The notes beneath the pieces were generated by a model. The model made no database searches and was not told the origin of the DNA. It was given only the letters and a program-made list of their open reading frames with translations. A stretch of DNA of 45,099 nucleotides from the NCBI RefSeq assembly GCF_004010325.2, contig NZ_SADR02000038.1, forward strand, positions 1 to 45,099. Direction: 5' to 3'. Below are positions 8,150 to 16,890 of this stretch, piece by piece. This stretch comes from Mesorhizobium sp. M00.F.Ca.ET.216.01.1.1 (GTDB lineage Bacteria > Pseudomonadota > Alphaproteobacteria > Rhizobiales > Rhizobiaceae). The translations under genes and the position numbers were made by a program. Each line of letters starts with the position of its first letter. Within the stretch, counting starts at the first letter, position 1.

Positions 8150-8275
8150 ATCCGCACCGATTTTTTCGGGTTTGCGAAAAATGTGGACCGACCGCAAAGG
8201 GCGGGCACCGACACCGGCAGTTGGCATCCCATACTGCAGCTTGTCTCCTCGAGCCGACAACGCTATTTCTCCATC

Positions 8276-8410
8276 ATGGCAGAAAGAACCAGCTATCTTG
8301 CAGACCCGACCGCAGTACTCGCCTTCATCTTTGGCGCGATCGTGATGGTTGCCAGTATCGGCTCGCTGTTGCTGACCCTTTTGGCGATCGCCGGCATTCA
8401 CGTCATCTGA
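8276..8410 (+). CDS. 44-residue single-helix membrane peptide upstream of ccoN
   Basis: The predicted product begins MAERTSYLADPTAV and continues as one long hydrophobic stretch to the end (IAGIHVI), so it is a short membrane peptide with a polar N terminus. An upstream in-frame ATG at 8123 would add 51 unconvincing residues and would overlap the FNR-like box, so the start at 8276 is preferred. It lies between hemN (divergent) and ccoN. I do not recognise a family. The position suggests a small subunit or assembly peptide of the cbb3 oxidase, comparable in size to CcoQ, CcoS or the CcoM peptides described in Pseudomonas. This role is inference from place and topology only. Confidence 0.5.
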   Translation: MAERTSYLADPTAVLAFIFGAIVMVASIGSLLLTLLAIAGIHVI

Positions 8411-8669
8411 TCATTTTGTTCGAACAGGCGCGCTCATCGACTGGGCGAAGTCCCGTGATCGATCGACAAGGCATCTTCGGGCGCGCCTCATTCTTTCGCC
8501 TGGTCAAGGCCGAACGCGTGATGTGCGAGGCGGTATTCGACATACCGTGCGAGATATGGCCGCGACCCGACCAAGTTCGACGGCTCTTCTTGAAAATGAG
8601 GGCCTGAACTGCAATCCTGCCGGGCAGGCGGCTTGGATCGATTATCGCTCTGTCCGAGGAGGCATCGAC

Positions 8670-10325
8670 TTGGTCACGCAGTTAACCTCAAGCGAACGCC
8701 AATACTCGGCAGTTATCCTTCTCTTGGTCGCGATGATGGGCATGGCGATGGCGGCGCTCGGCAAGTCCGATCCATTCGGTGTGCACGGTGTCATCGTCAT
8801 GCTGTTCAGCGGCGTCCTGCTCTATCTGGTGCTGTCGGCCTTCTACGCGCCCGAGCCACAGGTGGACCGACAGGCCAGCTACTATGACGATCCGATCAAG
8901 GTCGGCATCGTGCTGTCGATGGCCTGGGCCGTTTTCGGAATGTTTATGGGCGTGTGGGTCGCCGCCCAGCTCGCCTGGCCGAATCTTGCCTTCGATGCTG
9001 CATGGTCGACCTTCGGACGGATGCGGCCGACCCACACGACCGGCGTGATCTTCGGCTTCGGCGGCAACGCGCTGATCGCCACTTCCTTCCATGTCGTCCA
9101 GCGGACTTCGCGCGCTCGACTGGCAGGTCAGATCAGTCCGTGGTTCGTCCTCTTCGGATACAACCTGTTTTGCGTACTGGCGGTCAGCGGTTACTTCATG
9201 GGCGTGACGCAGTCGAAGGAGTACGCCGAGCCGGAATGGTACGCCGACCTGTGGCTGGTCGTCGTCTGGGTGACCTATTTTCTGCTCTTTGTCCGCACGC
9301 TCGCGCGACGCAAGGAGCCGCATATCTACGTCGCCAATTGGTACTATATGGCCTTCATCGTGGTCGTCGCGGTTCTGCACATCGTCAACAACCTTGCCGT
9401 CCCGGTGTCGCTTGGACACGCCAAGAGCTTTACGATCTGGTCAGGCGTGCAGGATGCGATGGTCCAATGGTGGTACGGCCACAACGCCGTCGCTTTCTTC
9501 CTCACGGCCGGCTTCCTAGGCATGCTGTATTACTACCTGCCGAAGCGCGCAGGACGGCCGATCTTCTCCTACAGGCTGTCGATTCTCAGCTTCTGGGGCA
9601 TCACGTTCTTCTACATGTGGGCGGGTTCTCACCACCTCCACTACACGGCCCTGCCGCACTGGGTGCAGAACCTCGGAATGACCTTCTCCGTCATGCTTCT
9701 GGTTCCTTCCTGGGCCTCTGCCGGAAACGCGCTGCTTACTCTGAACGGGGCCTGGCACAAGGTCCGCGACGACGCGACGCTGCGCTTCATGATGGTGGCA
9801 GCCGTCTTCTACGGCCTTTCAACCTTCGAAGGCTCCTTCCTGGCTATCCGTCCGGTCAATTCGCTTTCGCACTATACCGACTGGACCGTTGGTCATGTGC
9901 ATGCAGGAGCGCTCGGCTGGGTGGCCCTGATCACCTTCGGCTCGCTCTACACACTCGTACCCGCGCTCTGGAAGCGGGAGCAGATGTACTCTGCCGCGCT
10001 CGTCGAGGTTCACTTCTGGCTCGCGCTGGCGGGCACGCTGATCTACGTCTTCGCGATGTGGAACTCCGGCATCATCCAGGGCCTGATGTGGCGCACTTAC
10101 ACGGCGGACGGCTCGCTGGCCTATTCCTTCGTCGATTCGTTGGTGGCGATGTATCCCTACTACATCGCACGTGCCTTCGGCGGTCTTCTGTTCCTGCTCG
10201 GCGCGATCGTCGCCTGTTACAACATGTGGATGACAGCAACGGCTGCGCCGTTCATGACCGAAAGACAAACCGAGCTTCCCGATCGAGGGACCGCTTCCGG
10301 CGCGGCACCGAGCCCGGCGGAGTGA
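8670..10325 (+). CDS. ccoN: Cytochrome cbb3 oxidase catalytic subunit I (CcoN/FixN)
   Basis: This heme-copper oxidase subunit I of the C family, the O2-reducing subunit of cbb3 oxidase, has 551 residues from a TTG at 8670. AGGAGG at 8657-8662 lies seven bases before this TTG, so I prefer it to the 600-residue frame opening at 8523, whose first 49 residues look non-coding. Signatures are RPTHTTGVIFGFGGNALIATSFHV (low-spin heme ligand), WWYGHNAVAFFLTAGFLGMLYYYLPK (CuB histidine and the cross-linked tyrosine region), GSHHLHYTALPHW (His pair of CuB) and DWTVGHVHAGALGW (heme ligands). It heads ccoNOQP. Oxygen-limited expression is expected. The TTG start is unusual and may limit translation. Confidence 0.96.
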   Translation: MVTQLTSSERQYSAVILLLVAMMGMAMAALGKSDPFGVHGVIVMLFSGVLLYLVLSAFYAPEPQVDRQASYYDDPIKVGIVLSMAWAVFGMFMGVWVAAQLAWPNLAFDAAWSTFGRMRPTHTTGVIFGFGGNALIATSFHVVQRTSRARLAGQISPWFVLFGYNLFCVLAVSGYFMGVTQSKEYAEPEWYADLWLVVVWVTYFLLFVRTLARRKEPHIYVANWYYMAFIVVVAVLHIVNNLAVPVSLGHAKSFTIWSGVQDAMVQWWYGHNAVAFFLTAGFLGMLYYYLPKRAGRPIFSYRLSILSFWGITFFYMWAGSHHLHYTALPHWVQNLGMTFSVMLLVPSWASAGNALLTLNGAWHKVRDDATLRFMMVAAVFYGLSTFEGSFLAIRPVNSLSHYTDWTVGHVHAGALGWVALITFGSLYTLVPALWKREQMYSAALVEVHFWLALAGTLIYVFAMWNSGIIQGLMWRTYTADGSLAYSFVDSLVAMYPYYIARAFGGLLFLLGAIVACYNMWMTATAAPFMTERQTELPDRGTASGAAPSPAE

Positions 10326-10331
10326 TCTGAA

Positions 10332-11102
10332 ATGCCTGAACTTCCAGAAATGCCGGAACTGTTCCACCGAAAAATCGAACGGACGGCCATCGGCTTCCTG
10401 TTGCTCATCATCGCCGCGGCCAGCGTCGGCGGCATAGTCGAAATCTCGCCTCTGTTTACCATTCACGAGACGGTCGAAGACGCACCGGACATGCGTCTCT
10501 ACACGCCGCTGGAGGCGGCTGGCCGCGACATTTACGTGCGCGAAGGCTGCTATGCCTGCCACAGCCAGATGATCCGCACCTTGAGCGACGAGGTCGACCG
10601 CTACGGGCCGTACTCGCTGGCGGTGGAATCGAAATACGACCACCCCATGCTATGGGGATCGAAGCGCACCGGTCCGGACCTGGCGCGCATCGGCGGCAAA
10701 TATTCCGATATCTGGCATGTGGCCCATCTTTCAAATCCGCGCGAGGTCGTGCCGGAATCAAACATGCCGGCTTATGCATTCCTGGCGCGTACGCCGCTCG
10801 ACACCGAAGACCTGGGGCTGCATCTGGCGGCTCTTCGGGAGGTCGGCGTGCCCTACACCGACGATATGATCAGCAACGCGGCGAGAGACGCTTATGGACA
10901 GGCCACCCCCGACACAGATTTTGCCGCGGGCGTGAGCGAGCGCTACGGCGACAAGACCCAGGTAAGCGCCTTCGACGGCGTAACGACCGAGGTGACCGAG
11001 ATGGATGCACTGGTTGCCTATCTGCAGGTGCTGGGGCGACTGACGGATGCGGCCTACAAGCAAACCGCGGCGCCTGAAAAGGCACCCAATCCGCAGAACT
11101 GA
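10332..11102 (+). CDS. ccoO: Cytochrome cbb3 oxidase monoheme subunit II (CcoO/FixO)
   Basis: This 256-residue membrane-anchored cytochrome c has an N-terminal helix at about 18-38 and the single heme motif C73-Y-A-C76-H77 in REGCYACHSQM, typical of CcoO. SKYDHPMLWGSKRTGPDLARIGGKYSD follows, another FixO hallmark, and a probable axial Met lies in PESNMPAY. It starts six bases after ccoN, so they are coupled. Its periplasmic domain carries electrons from CcoP to CcoN. The C terminus is proline/alanine rich. Confidence 0.96.
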   Translation: MPELPEMPELFHRKIERTAIGFLLLIIAAASVGGIVEISPLFTIHETVEDAPDMRLYTPLEAAGRDIYVREGCYACHSQMIRTLSDEVDRYGPYSLAVESKYDHPMLWGSKRTGPDLARIGGKYSDIWHVAHLSNPREVVPESNMPAYAFLARTPLDTEDLGLHLAALREVGVPYTDDMISNAARDAYGQATPDTDFAAGVSERYGDKTQVSAFDGVTTEVTEMDALVAYLQVLGRLTDAAYKQTAAPEKAPNPQN

Positions 11103-11123
11103 CGAAACAGAGAGGAGCGCATC

Positions 11124-11294
11124 ATGGATCTGAACCACGACACGCTCGTCGCCTTTTCGAAGAGCTGGGGGCTGTTCTATCTGATCGCATTCGCTGTCGG
11201 CGTTTGCATCTACACGTTCTGGCCATCGAACCAAAAACGATTTCGTGAGGCCAAGAAGGACATTCTCGACCGGGATGATACGCCATGGCGGTAG
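11124..11294 (+). CDS. ccoQ: Cytochrome cbb3 oxidase small subunit CcoQ/FixQ
   Basis: This 56-residue protein starts MDLNHDTLVAFSKSWG, has one transmembrane helix (about residues 16-33), then a short basic-acidic tail ending DDTPWR. That topology and place between ccoO and ccoP define CcoQ. AGAGAGGAG precedes the ATG. Its stop at 11292-11294 overlaps the start of ccoP by ten bases. In other bacteria CcoQ stabilises the complex and has been linked to oxygen signalling. Confidence 0.92.
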   Translation: MDLNHDTLVAFSKSWGLFYLIAFAVGVCIYTFWPSNQKRFREAKKDILDRDDTPWR

Positions 11295-12166
11295 AGGAAC
11301 TGGATCCCGTAAGCGGTCGCACGACGACCGGACATGAATGGAACGGCATCAAGGAACTTGACACTCCCATCCCGAGGGGGGTGCTTATGTTCTTGATCGT
11401 CACGCACCTCTTCGCCGTGATCTGGTGGTTCGTGATGCCCACATGGCCCCTCGGGACGACTTACACCAAGGGTCTGCTCGACACCGACCAGCGCAAGATT
11501 GTCGAGGAGAAGCTCGTTGCAGCGAACGCGGCCAGAGCGCCGTGGGTCGACGCGATCGAAAAATCGAGCTTCGACCAGATCCTGGCAAATCCCCAGCTCA
11601 TGGAGGTCGTCAGAGAAACAGGCCACCGGCTTTTCGGCGACAACTGCGCGGCCTGCCACGGCCGCGACGGCAAGGGTGGCAAAAATTATCCCGACCTGAC
11701 GGACCACGACTGGATCTGGGGTGGCGGGCCGGAGACGATCGCGGCGACGATGCGTATAGGCGTCAACTCCAGCAACCCAGAAAGCCGGGTATCGCAGATG
11801 CCTTCCTTTGGACGCGGCCAGATGCTGGATCCTGTACAGGTCAGGAACGTGGCGTTCTACGTCCACTCCCTCAGCAACGCGTCGGATTCCACGCCTGACA
11901 ATGTAGCCACGATCGAGGCGGGCCGACAGGTCTTCCTAACGACCTGCGCCGCCTGCCATGGCGAAGATGCCAAAGGCAAAATGGACATGGGAGCGCCAAA
12001 TCTGACCGACCAGTACTGGATCTACGGCGGCGATCTGGAAACGATCGTCACGACTGTCCATGGCGGCCGCCAGGGACACATGCCTACATGGGACGAGCGC
12101 TTGACCCCGGCCGAGATCAAGATTCTTGCGCTCTATGTCTATCAGCTCGGCGTCGAGAACCCGTGA
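11285..12166 (+). CDS. ccoP: Cytochrome cbb3 oxidase diheme subunit III (CcoP/FixP)
   Basis: This 293-residue diheme cytochrome c begins with the FixP N-terminal segment (EWNGIKELDTPIPRGV), then a membrane helix at about 33-52 with WWFVMPTWP. Two cytochrome c domains follow with heme motifs C121-A-A-C124-H125 and C221-A-A-C224-H225. Axial Met candidates are in SQMPSFG and GHMPTW. Length matches CcoP. It accepts electrons from soluble c-type cytochromes in the periplasm. The gene overlaps ccoQ and is followed four bases later by a small membrane protein gene. Confidence 0.96.
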   Translation: MAVEELDPVSGRTTTGHEWNGIKELDTPIPRGVLMFLIVTHLFAVIWWFVMPTWPLGTTYTKGLLDTDQRKIVEEKLVAANAARAPWVDAIEKSSFDQILANPQLMEVVRETGHRLFGDNCAACHGRDGKGGKNYPDLTDHDWIWGGGPETIAATMRIGVNSSNPESRVSQMPSFGRGQMLDPVQVRNVAFYVHSLSNASDSTPDNVATIEAGRQVFLTTCAACHGEDAKGKMDMGAPNLTDQYWIYGGDLETIVTTVHGGRQGHMPTWDERLTPAEIKILALYVYQLGVENP

Positions 12167-12170
12167 CGGG

Positions 12171-12377
12171 ATGAACATGAAGGGACCATCTGGACAGAAG
12201 CGTTCACGCGTTCCGCCGCTGGTATGGCTGCTGATCCCGGCCGCAGCGCTGCTTTTTTGTGGGGCCAACGCGCACTTGATCTACGTGGCATTCGCGTCGC
12301 AGCCGGAATGCGTGAGCCATCTGAAAGCGCCAGACCCGGGAACAGGCCGATTCAGGGCGGCAAGTTCTGACTGCTAA
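12171..12377 (+). CDS. 68-residue membrane protein in the ccoH position
   Basis: This small protein begins MNMKGPSGQKRSR (basic, cytoplasmic), has one helix (about residues 15-38) containing GANAHLIYVAFASQPEC, and a short tail with two cysteines (PEC and the terminal SSDC). The overall layout is seen directly. I recall similar short GANAHL-type proteins following ccoP in other bacteria but cannot search to confirm. It is placed where ccoG/ccoH usually lie. CcoH, an assembly helper, is also a one-helix protein but is larger, so homology is not shown. A role in cbb3 assembly is a positional inference. Confidence 0.65.
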   Translation: MNMKGPSGQKRSRVPPLVWLLIPAAALLFCGANAHLIYVAFASQPECVSHLKAPDPGTGRFRAASSDC

Positions 12378-12408
12378 ACAGCAACGGACGCAATCGTGAG
12401 GTAGGAAA

Positions 12409-13215
12409 ATGAGCGATGCCAACAAGCCCTACGGATTGCTGAACCAATTGTCAGGCATTGAGGAGACTCGCAATCCCGAGCGTCAGCGTCACTTGCCGGC
12501 GAGCGCGGCCTTCGCCTGGCTCGCAGCAGGCTGGCGCGACTTGGTGGTCGCCCCCAGCCTCAGCCTCGCCTATGGTCTTTTGGTCTTCATCGTTTCCATC
12601 ATTTTCGTCTGGACAATGTTCACTCTTGGATGGGACTATATTCTATTCCCGGCCCTTGCGGGCTTCATGATCGTCGCACCAGCTTTTGCGGTCGGGCTCT
12701 ACGAGAAGAGCCGGGCCATCGAAGACGGCGAGCCGCCGACGCTGGGCAGGATGCTGCGCGTCAAGCCCCGTGCCGGCGCCCAGATATTCTTCACCGGAGT
12801 TCTCCTTTGCCTGCTGATGCTGTTGTGGATGCGCGCGGCAGTGTTGCTCTATGCGCTGTTCTTCGGTGTTCGGCCATTTCCCGGACTGGACCATATAGTG
12901 GGGATGCTTTTCACGACGCCGATGGGCCTCGCCATGCTTGCCGTCGGAACGCTCGTCGGCGGACTGTTCGCTGCCTTCGGCTTTGCGATCAGCGTTTTTT
13001 CCATTCCCATGCTGCTCGACCAGCGCTCCGATGCGCTGACGGCGATGGCGTCCAGCATGGCCATGGTGTGGAACAATCTCCGACCAATGATCGTGTGGGG
13101 AGCCATTGTGCTTGCCCTGTTCGTGCTGAGCGTGGCAACTGCCCTGGTCGGACTGATCGTCATCTTCCCGCTGCTTGGCCATGCCACCTGGCATGCCTAC
13201 AGGGCTATACGGTGA
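12409..13215 (+). CDS. DUF2189 integral membrane protein in the cbb3 cluster
   Basis: This 268-residue protein has about six transmembrane segments. The N-terminal AFAWLAAGWRDLVVAPSLSL followed by AYGLLVF and the later FALSVATALVG-like final helix fit the DUF2189 family, which is sometimes mislabelled as cytochrome c oxidase subunit I. It has no heme-binding His pattern of an oxidase. It lies between ccoP and ccoI where CcoG, an iron-sulfur membrane protein, would be expected, yet it carries no ferredoxin-type cysteine clusters and is not CcoG. The ATG at 12409 has TAGG upstream. Function unknown; maturation or copper handling for cbb3 is plausible from context only. Confidence 0.85.
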   Translation: MSDANKPYGLLNQLSGIEETRNPERQRHLPASAAFAWLAAGWRDLVVAPSLSLAYGLLVFIVSIIFVWTMFTLGWDYILFPALAGFMIVAPAFAVGLYEKSRAIEDGEPPTLGRMLRVKPRAGAQIFFTGVLLCLLMLLWMRAAVLLYALFFGVRPFPGLDHIVGMLFTTPMGLAMLAVGTLVGGLFAAFGFAISVFSIPMLLDQRSDALTAMASSMAMVWNNLRPMIVWGAIVLALFVLSVATALVGLIVIFPLLGHATWHAYRAIR

Positions 13216-13229
13216 AGGTGGCCTGAGCG

Positions 13230-15509
13230 ATGTCCTGCTGCTCGCCCGCCGGCGCCAGGCTCGAAATCGAAGTGTCGCGCTCGGTCGCACTGGAGGAAAT
13301 TATCCTCGCCAGTCGCGATCTCGGCGACGGCACGCGTCAGACGGACCTTTCGGTGCCGGGCATGCACTGTGGCGCTTGCATTGCGGCCGTCGAAAAGACG
13401 CTGTCAGCGCTCGGTGGCGTGGCGAACGCGCGCGTCAACCTGTCCACAAGGCGGGTCGCCGTCCGGTGGCGCACGGTCGACGGCACCGCTCCGGACCTGA
13501 TCGGCACGCTGGAAAAGATCGGCTACCCGGCGCATCTGTTTTCTTTCGAGGCAGACGCAAAGGACCCGGAACTGTCGCGCCTGCTCAAGGCCCTGGCCGT
13601 GGCGGGCTTCTGCGCCATGAACATCATGCTGCTGTCGGTGTCCGTCTGGTCCGGCGCCAGCGGGCAGACGCGGCAGGCGTTCCATCTCGTCTCGGCCGCC
13701 CTGGCGCTTCCCGCCATCCTCTATTCCGGCCGCATCTTCTATTTCTCGGCCTGGTCGGCGCTGCGCCACTTCCGCACGAACATGGACGTGCCGATCTCGG
13801 TCGGCGTGACGCTCGCCTTCGGGCTTAGTCTCTACGATACCGTCCACGGCGCGACGTACGCTTATTTCGACGCTGCAACGTCCCTCCTGTTCTTCCTGCT
13901 GGCTGGACGCACATTGGATCATATGATGCGCGAGAAGGCGCGATCCGCAGTCGCCGGACTGGCGCGGCTGGCGCCCGTCGGCGCCACGATCGTCGAGACC
14001 GACGGCACGAGGCGCTACGTCCCGACGGCGATGATCGAGCCGGGTACGACCCTGTTCATCGCTCCCGGTGACCGCATTGCGGTCGACGGTGTCGTGGAAA
14101 CCGGAAGCTCCGATCTCGACTGCTCTCTGGTTTCGGGCGAAAGCGCGCCCAGTCCGGCGTCGCCCGGAACAGCGGTTCGGGCCGGCCTGATGAACCTCAC
14201 GGGCCCGCTTACGATGAGGGCTACGGCGCGGGCGGAAGACTCTTTCCTGGCCGAAATGGTCCGGATGATGGAAGCTGCCGAAGGCGGACGGGCACGTTAC
14301 CGCCGGCTGGCGGACCGTGCTGCTGCGCTCTATTCGCCTGTCGTCCACACGATCGCCCTGCTGTCTTTGGCCGCCTGGCTTTTCGCCACCGGCGACTGGC
14401 ATCGCTCCATAGCCGTCGCCATCTCTGTCCTCATCATAACCTGCCCCTGTGCCCTCGGTCTCGCCGTTCCCATCGTTCAGGTCGTGGCGGCGCGGCGCCT
14501 GTTCGAGCGGGGCATCATGGTGAAGGATGGTTCCGCCCTCGAGCGTCTTGCCGAGGCTGAAATCGTCCTGTTCGACAAGACCGGAGTGCTCACTCTCGGA
14601 AAGCCGGTCCTGGCCAATGCAGACGAGATCGCACCGGCTGCTCTTGGCATTGCTGCCGCGATCGCAGCCGGGTCCCGACACCCATCCGCCTCGGCGATAG
14701 CGGCTGCCGGAGCGGGGCGGCTGGCGCCGCCTTTTGCCTTCGAAGTGAAGGAAATTCCAGGCCTCGGCCTGGAAGCCCGCGCAGAAGGCGTCGTTTACCG
14801 TCTTGGTCGCCATGATTGGGCGACAGACAGCAGCGTGCAACACGAACAATACCCAGAGACGTCCGTTGCGGTGCTGACAAAAGACAGGGAGTGGCTGGCG
14901 ACGTTCTTGATCGAGGACGGTGTCCGCCCCGGTGCTGATCAGGCAGTCCGCGATCTCAAAAGTGCCGGATTGCAAGTGGGTATCGTTTCTGGCGACCGGC
15001 GGCAGCTGGTACAGGCGCTGGCGAGACGGTTTGACATCGATCAAGTCGAAGCCGAATCGCTTCCGGCCGGAAAACTTGCCCGCATAGAGCAACTAACCAG
15101 TTGCGGTGGCAAGGTCCTCATGGTCGGAGACGGACTGAACGACGGGCCAGCGCTGGCCGCCGCCCACGTCTCCATGGCGCCAAGCACGGCCGTCGATATT
15201 GGCCGAAACGCTGCGGACTTCGTCTTCCTTGCCGAGGGCCTTTCGGCCGTGACCCAAGCACTCGACATCTCAAGGAGGGCGGGGAGATTGGTTCGGCAGA
15301 ACTTTGGGCTTTCCATCGCCTATAACGCCTTGGCGGTGCCCATAGCCGTAGCAGGCTACGTGACCCCGCTTTTGGCGGCGCTCGCGATGTCGCTGTCGTC
15401 GCTACTGGTGGTCGCGAATGCCATGCGGCTGCGGCCCGCTGTTCAAACCGCGCCCGCAAAGGGCCCTTATGCCTCGGGTTCAACGCACGCGGTTGCTGGC
15501 ATGCACTGA
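13230..15509 (+). CDS. ccoI: CcoI/FixI copper-transporting P1B-type ATPase
   Basis: This 759-residue P1B-type ATPase delivers copper across the inner membrane for CuB assembly of cbb3 oxidase. The order is: a short N-terminal Cys pair (MSCCSP), a heavy-metal-associated domain with G-M-H-C47-G-A-C50, paired membrane helices, the actuator loop with SGESAPS, the ion-path motif C405-P-C407 in ITCPCALGLAVP, the phosphorylation site D449-K-T-G in LFDKTGVLT, and the hinge GDGLNDGPAL at about 633-642. DKTG followed by VLT and a GDGLNDG hinge fit FixI. Its stop overlaps the ccoS start (ATGA). Confidence 0.95.
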   Translation: MSCCSPAGARLEIEVSRSVALEEIILASRDLGDGTRQTDLSVPGMHCGACIAAVEKTLSALGGVANARVNLSTRRVAVRWRTVDGTAPDLIGTLEKIGYPAHLFSFEADAKDPELSRLLKALAVAGFCAMNIMLLSVSVWSGASGQTRQAFHLVSAALALPAILYSGRIFYFSAWSALRHFRTNMDVPISVGVTLAFGLSLYDTVHGATYAYFDAATSLLFFLLAGRTLDHMMREKARSAVAGLARLAPVGATIVETDGTRRYVPTAMIEPGTTLFIAPGDRIAVDGVVETGSSDLDCSLVSGESAPSPASPGTAVRAGLMNLTGPLTMRATARAEDSFLAEMVRMMEAAEGGRARYRRLADRAAALYSPVVHTIALLSLAAWLFATGDWHRSIAVAISVLIITCPCALGLAVPIVQVVAARRLFERGIMVKDGSALERLAEAEIVLFDKTGVLTLGKPVLANADEIAPAALGIAAAIAAGSRHPSASAIAAAGAGRLAPPFAFEVKEIPGLGLEARAEGVVYRLGRHDWATDSSVQHEQYPETSVAVLTKDREWLATFLIEDGVRPGADQAVRDLKSAGLQVGIVSGDRRQLVQALARRFDIDQVEAESLPAGKLARIEQLTSCGGKVLMVGDGLNDGPALAAAHVSMAPSTAVDIGRNAADFVFLAEGLSAVTQALDISRRAGRLVRQNFGLSIAYNALAVPIAVAGYVTPLLAALAMSLSSLLVVANAMRLRPAVQTAPAKGPYASGSTHAVAGMH

Positions 15510-15658
15510 TGAATTATCTCGTCGTCCTCGTCCCGGTCGCGATCCTGCTAGGTCTAGCGGGGCTTGCAGCCTTCCTGTGGTCGCTGCGCGCTGGCCAGTA
15601 CGAAGATTTGGACGGCGCGGCGGAGCGAATCCTCCATGACGACGAGGACAAGCCATAG
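15509..15658 (+). CDS. ccoS: CcoS/FixS cbb3 oxidase maturation peptide
   Basis: This 49-residue protein opens MNYLVVLVPVAILLGLAGLA with one helix. It continues AAFLWSLRAGQYEDLDGAAE and ILHDDEDKP; the SLRAGQYEDLDG...RIL pattern is the CcoS/FixS signature. It overlaps the ccoI stop by one base (TGATG). CcoS is needed for heme and copper insertion into CcoN in other bacteria. This closes the cbb3 cluster. No clear terminator is visible in the 229 bases that follow. Confidence 0.93.
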   Translation: MNYLVVLVPVAILLGLAGLAAFLWSLRAGQYEDLDGAAERILHDDEDKP

Positions 15659-15887
15659 GCCGTTGGTCGGCGATCAGCGCGAACCCGAGACCCTGAGGCT
15701 TCCCTGACTGAAAGTCAGAAATGCGCCCAATGGCGGTCATTGGGACCGCTTTCGCGGATTCCTGAAAGGCGACGCAACAGGATCCGCCACTAAGGTCGTA
15801 CTCGCGGACTTTGCCGACCTGCCTCAGAAGCTATATGGAAGTCGCATCCTTGAGCACAGCGGCGTCGCAGTGTTGTCCGGCGGTCAA

Positions 15888-16778
15888 TCATTGCTCGGCC
15901 GCCAGCGTCATCTCGAGGTAGTCGCTGAAGGCGCGTGCCTTTTGCGAGGGGCGCCGTCCGGCCGGGAACACGACGTAAGCGGCTACGGGGTCGAGGCGGT
16001 AGTCCGCCAGGAGTTCCACCAATGCACCGGAGGCGAGTTCGTCAGCGCACATCCATGTCGAGGCGATCGCGATGCCCAGGCCCGCGCTCGCGCAGGCGAG
16101 GACACCTACTGTCGAGCGGGTCCGCACGCGGGGGCTGACGGGTTGAATTTCGGCGATGCCGTCCCGATGCGCCGTCCAGTTCTGTTCGTTCCTATCGCTC
16201 GGCCCACTGATGAGATGGTGCCGGCCGAGTTCGGCAAGGGTCTTCGGAGTACCGCGGCCGGCGAGGTAGGTGGGCGAGGCGACGAACAGGCGGCGGTTGG
16301 TGGCGAGCTTGCGGGTCACGAAGCTCGAGTCCGGCTGTTCCCCGAGGCGGAGGGCCATGTCGGCGCCTTCTGCGATGAGGTTCTCATAAAGGTCGGACAT
16401 CATGAGATCGATCTTGAGCAGGGGATGGTTGTCAAGGAAGGCCGGCAGCCGCGGCACGATCTGCCGCGCTCCGAAACCTTGCGACAGCGCCACGCGCAGT
16501 GTGCCGGACAGCCTGTCGGCGCCGCGTGCAGCGCTTTCCGCCTCCTCAACCCCGGCAAGCGCGTCGCGGGCGCGAGGCAACAGAGCCTCACCTGCGTCGG
16601 TAAGCGAGAGCTGGCGTGTGGTCCGGGTAAGCAACTTGACGCCCAGCCGCTCTTCGAGTGCGGCGACCGTCCGGGACACCGAGGGTTGCGACAGCCCGAA
16701 CTCCCGGGCCACCTTCGAGAAGCTACCGGTCTCGACAGTGCGGACGAAGATCGCGAGTTGCTGCAGCCGATCACTCAT
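15888..16778 (-). CDS. LysR-family transcriptional regulator
   Basis: This 296-residue LysR-type regulator starts at the ATG at 16778, MSDRLQQLAIFVRTVETGSF; the frame extends to 16946 but that extension is unlike the family. The N-terminal winged helix-turn-helix covers residues 1-60 (SFSKVAREFGLSQPSVSRTVAALEERLG), and the LysR substrate-binding domain starts near residue 90. It reads away from an SDR gene across 112 bases holding an AT-rich imperfect dyad at 16785-16800. The usual LysR logic, autorepression plus control of the divergent gene by a small ligand, is likely. The ligand is unknown. Confidence 0.93.
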   Translation of the reverse strand: MSDRLQQLAIFVRTVETGSFSKVAREFGLSQPSVSRTVAALEERLGVKLLTRTTRQLSLTDAGEALLPRARDALAGVEEAESAARGADRLSGTLRVALSQGFGARQIVPRLPAFLDNHPLLKIDLMMSDLYENLIAEGADMALRLGEQPDSSFVTRKLATNRRLFVASPTYLAGRGTPKTLAELGRHHLISGPSDRNEQNWTAHRDGIAEIQPVSPRVRTRSTVGVLACASAGLGIAIASTWMCADELASGALVELLADYRLDPVAAYVVFPAGRRPSQKARAFSDYLEMTLAAEQ

Positions 16779-16890
16779 GCAATGAATGTATATATCATAT
16801 GAGATCGGCACCTCTACTCCCTCTTCGGCGCATGATTTACCTCTTCGGCCACACGCCGCGTTGCGGCGGATCACCGAGTGAAAGAGAAAG

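Noticed and set aside
6902..8401. 499-codon minus-strand frame overlapping hemN
   Set aside because: Shadow frame; HemN with its radical SAM motif occupies the other frame.
13404..15092. 562-codon minus-strand frame opposite ccoI
   Set aside because: Shadow of the high-GC ccoI gene, whose P-type ATPase motifs are unmistakable.
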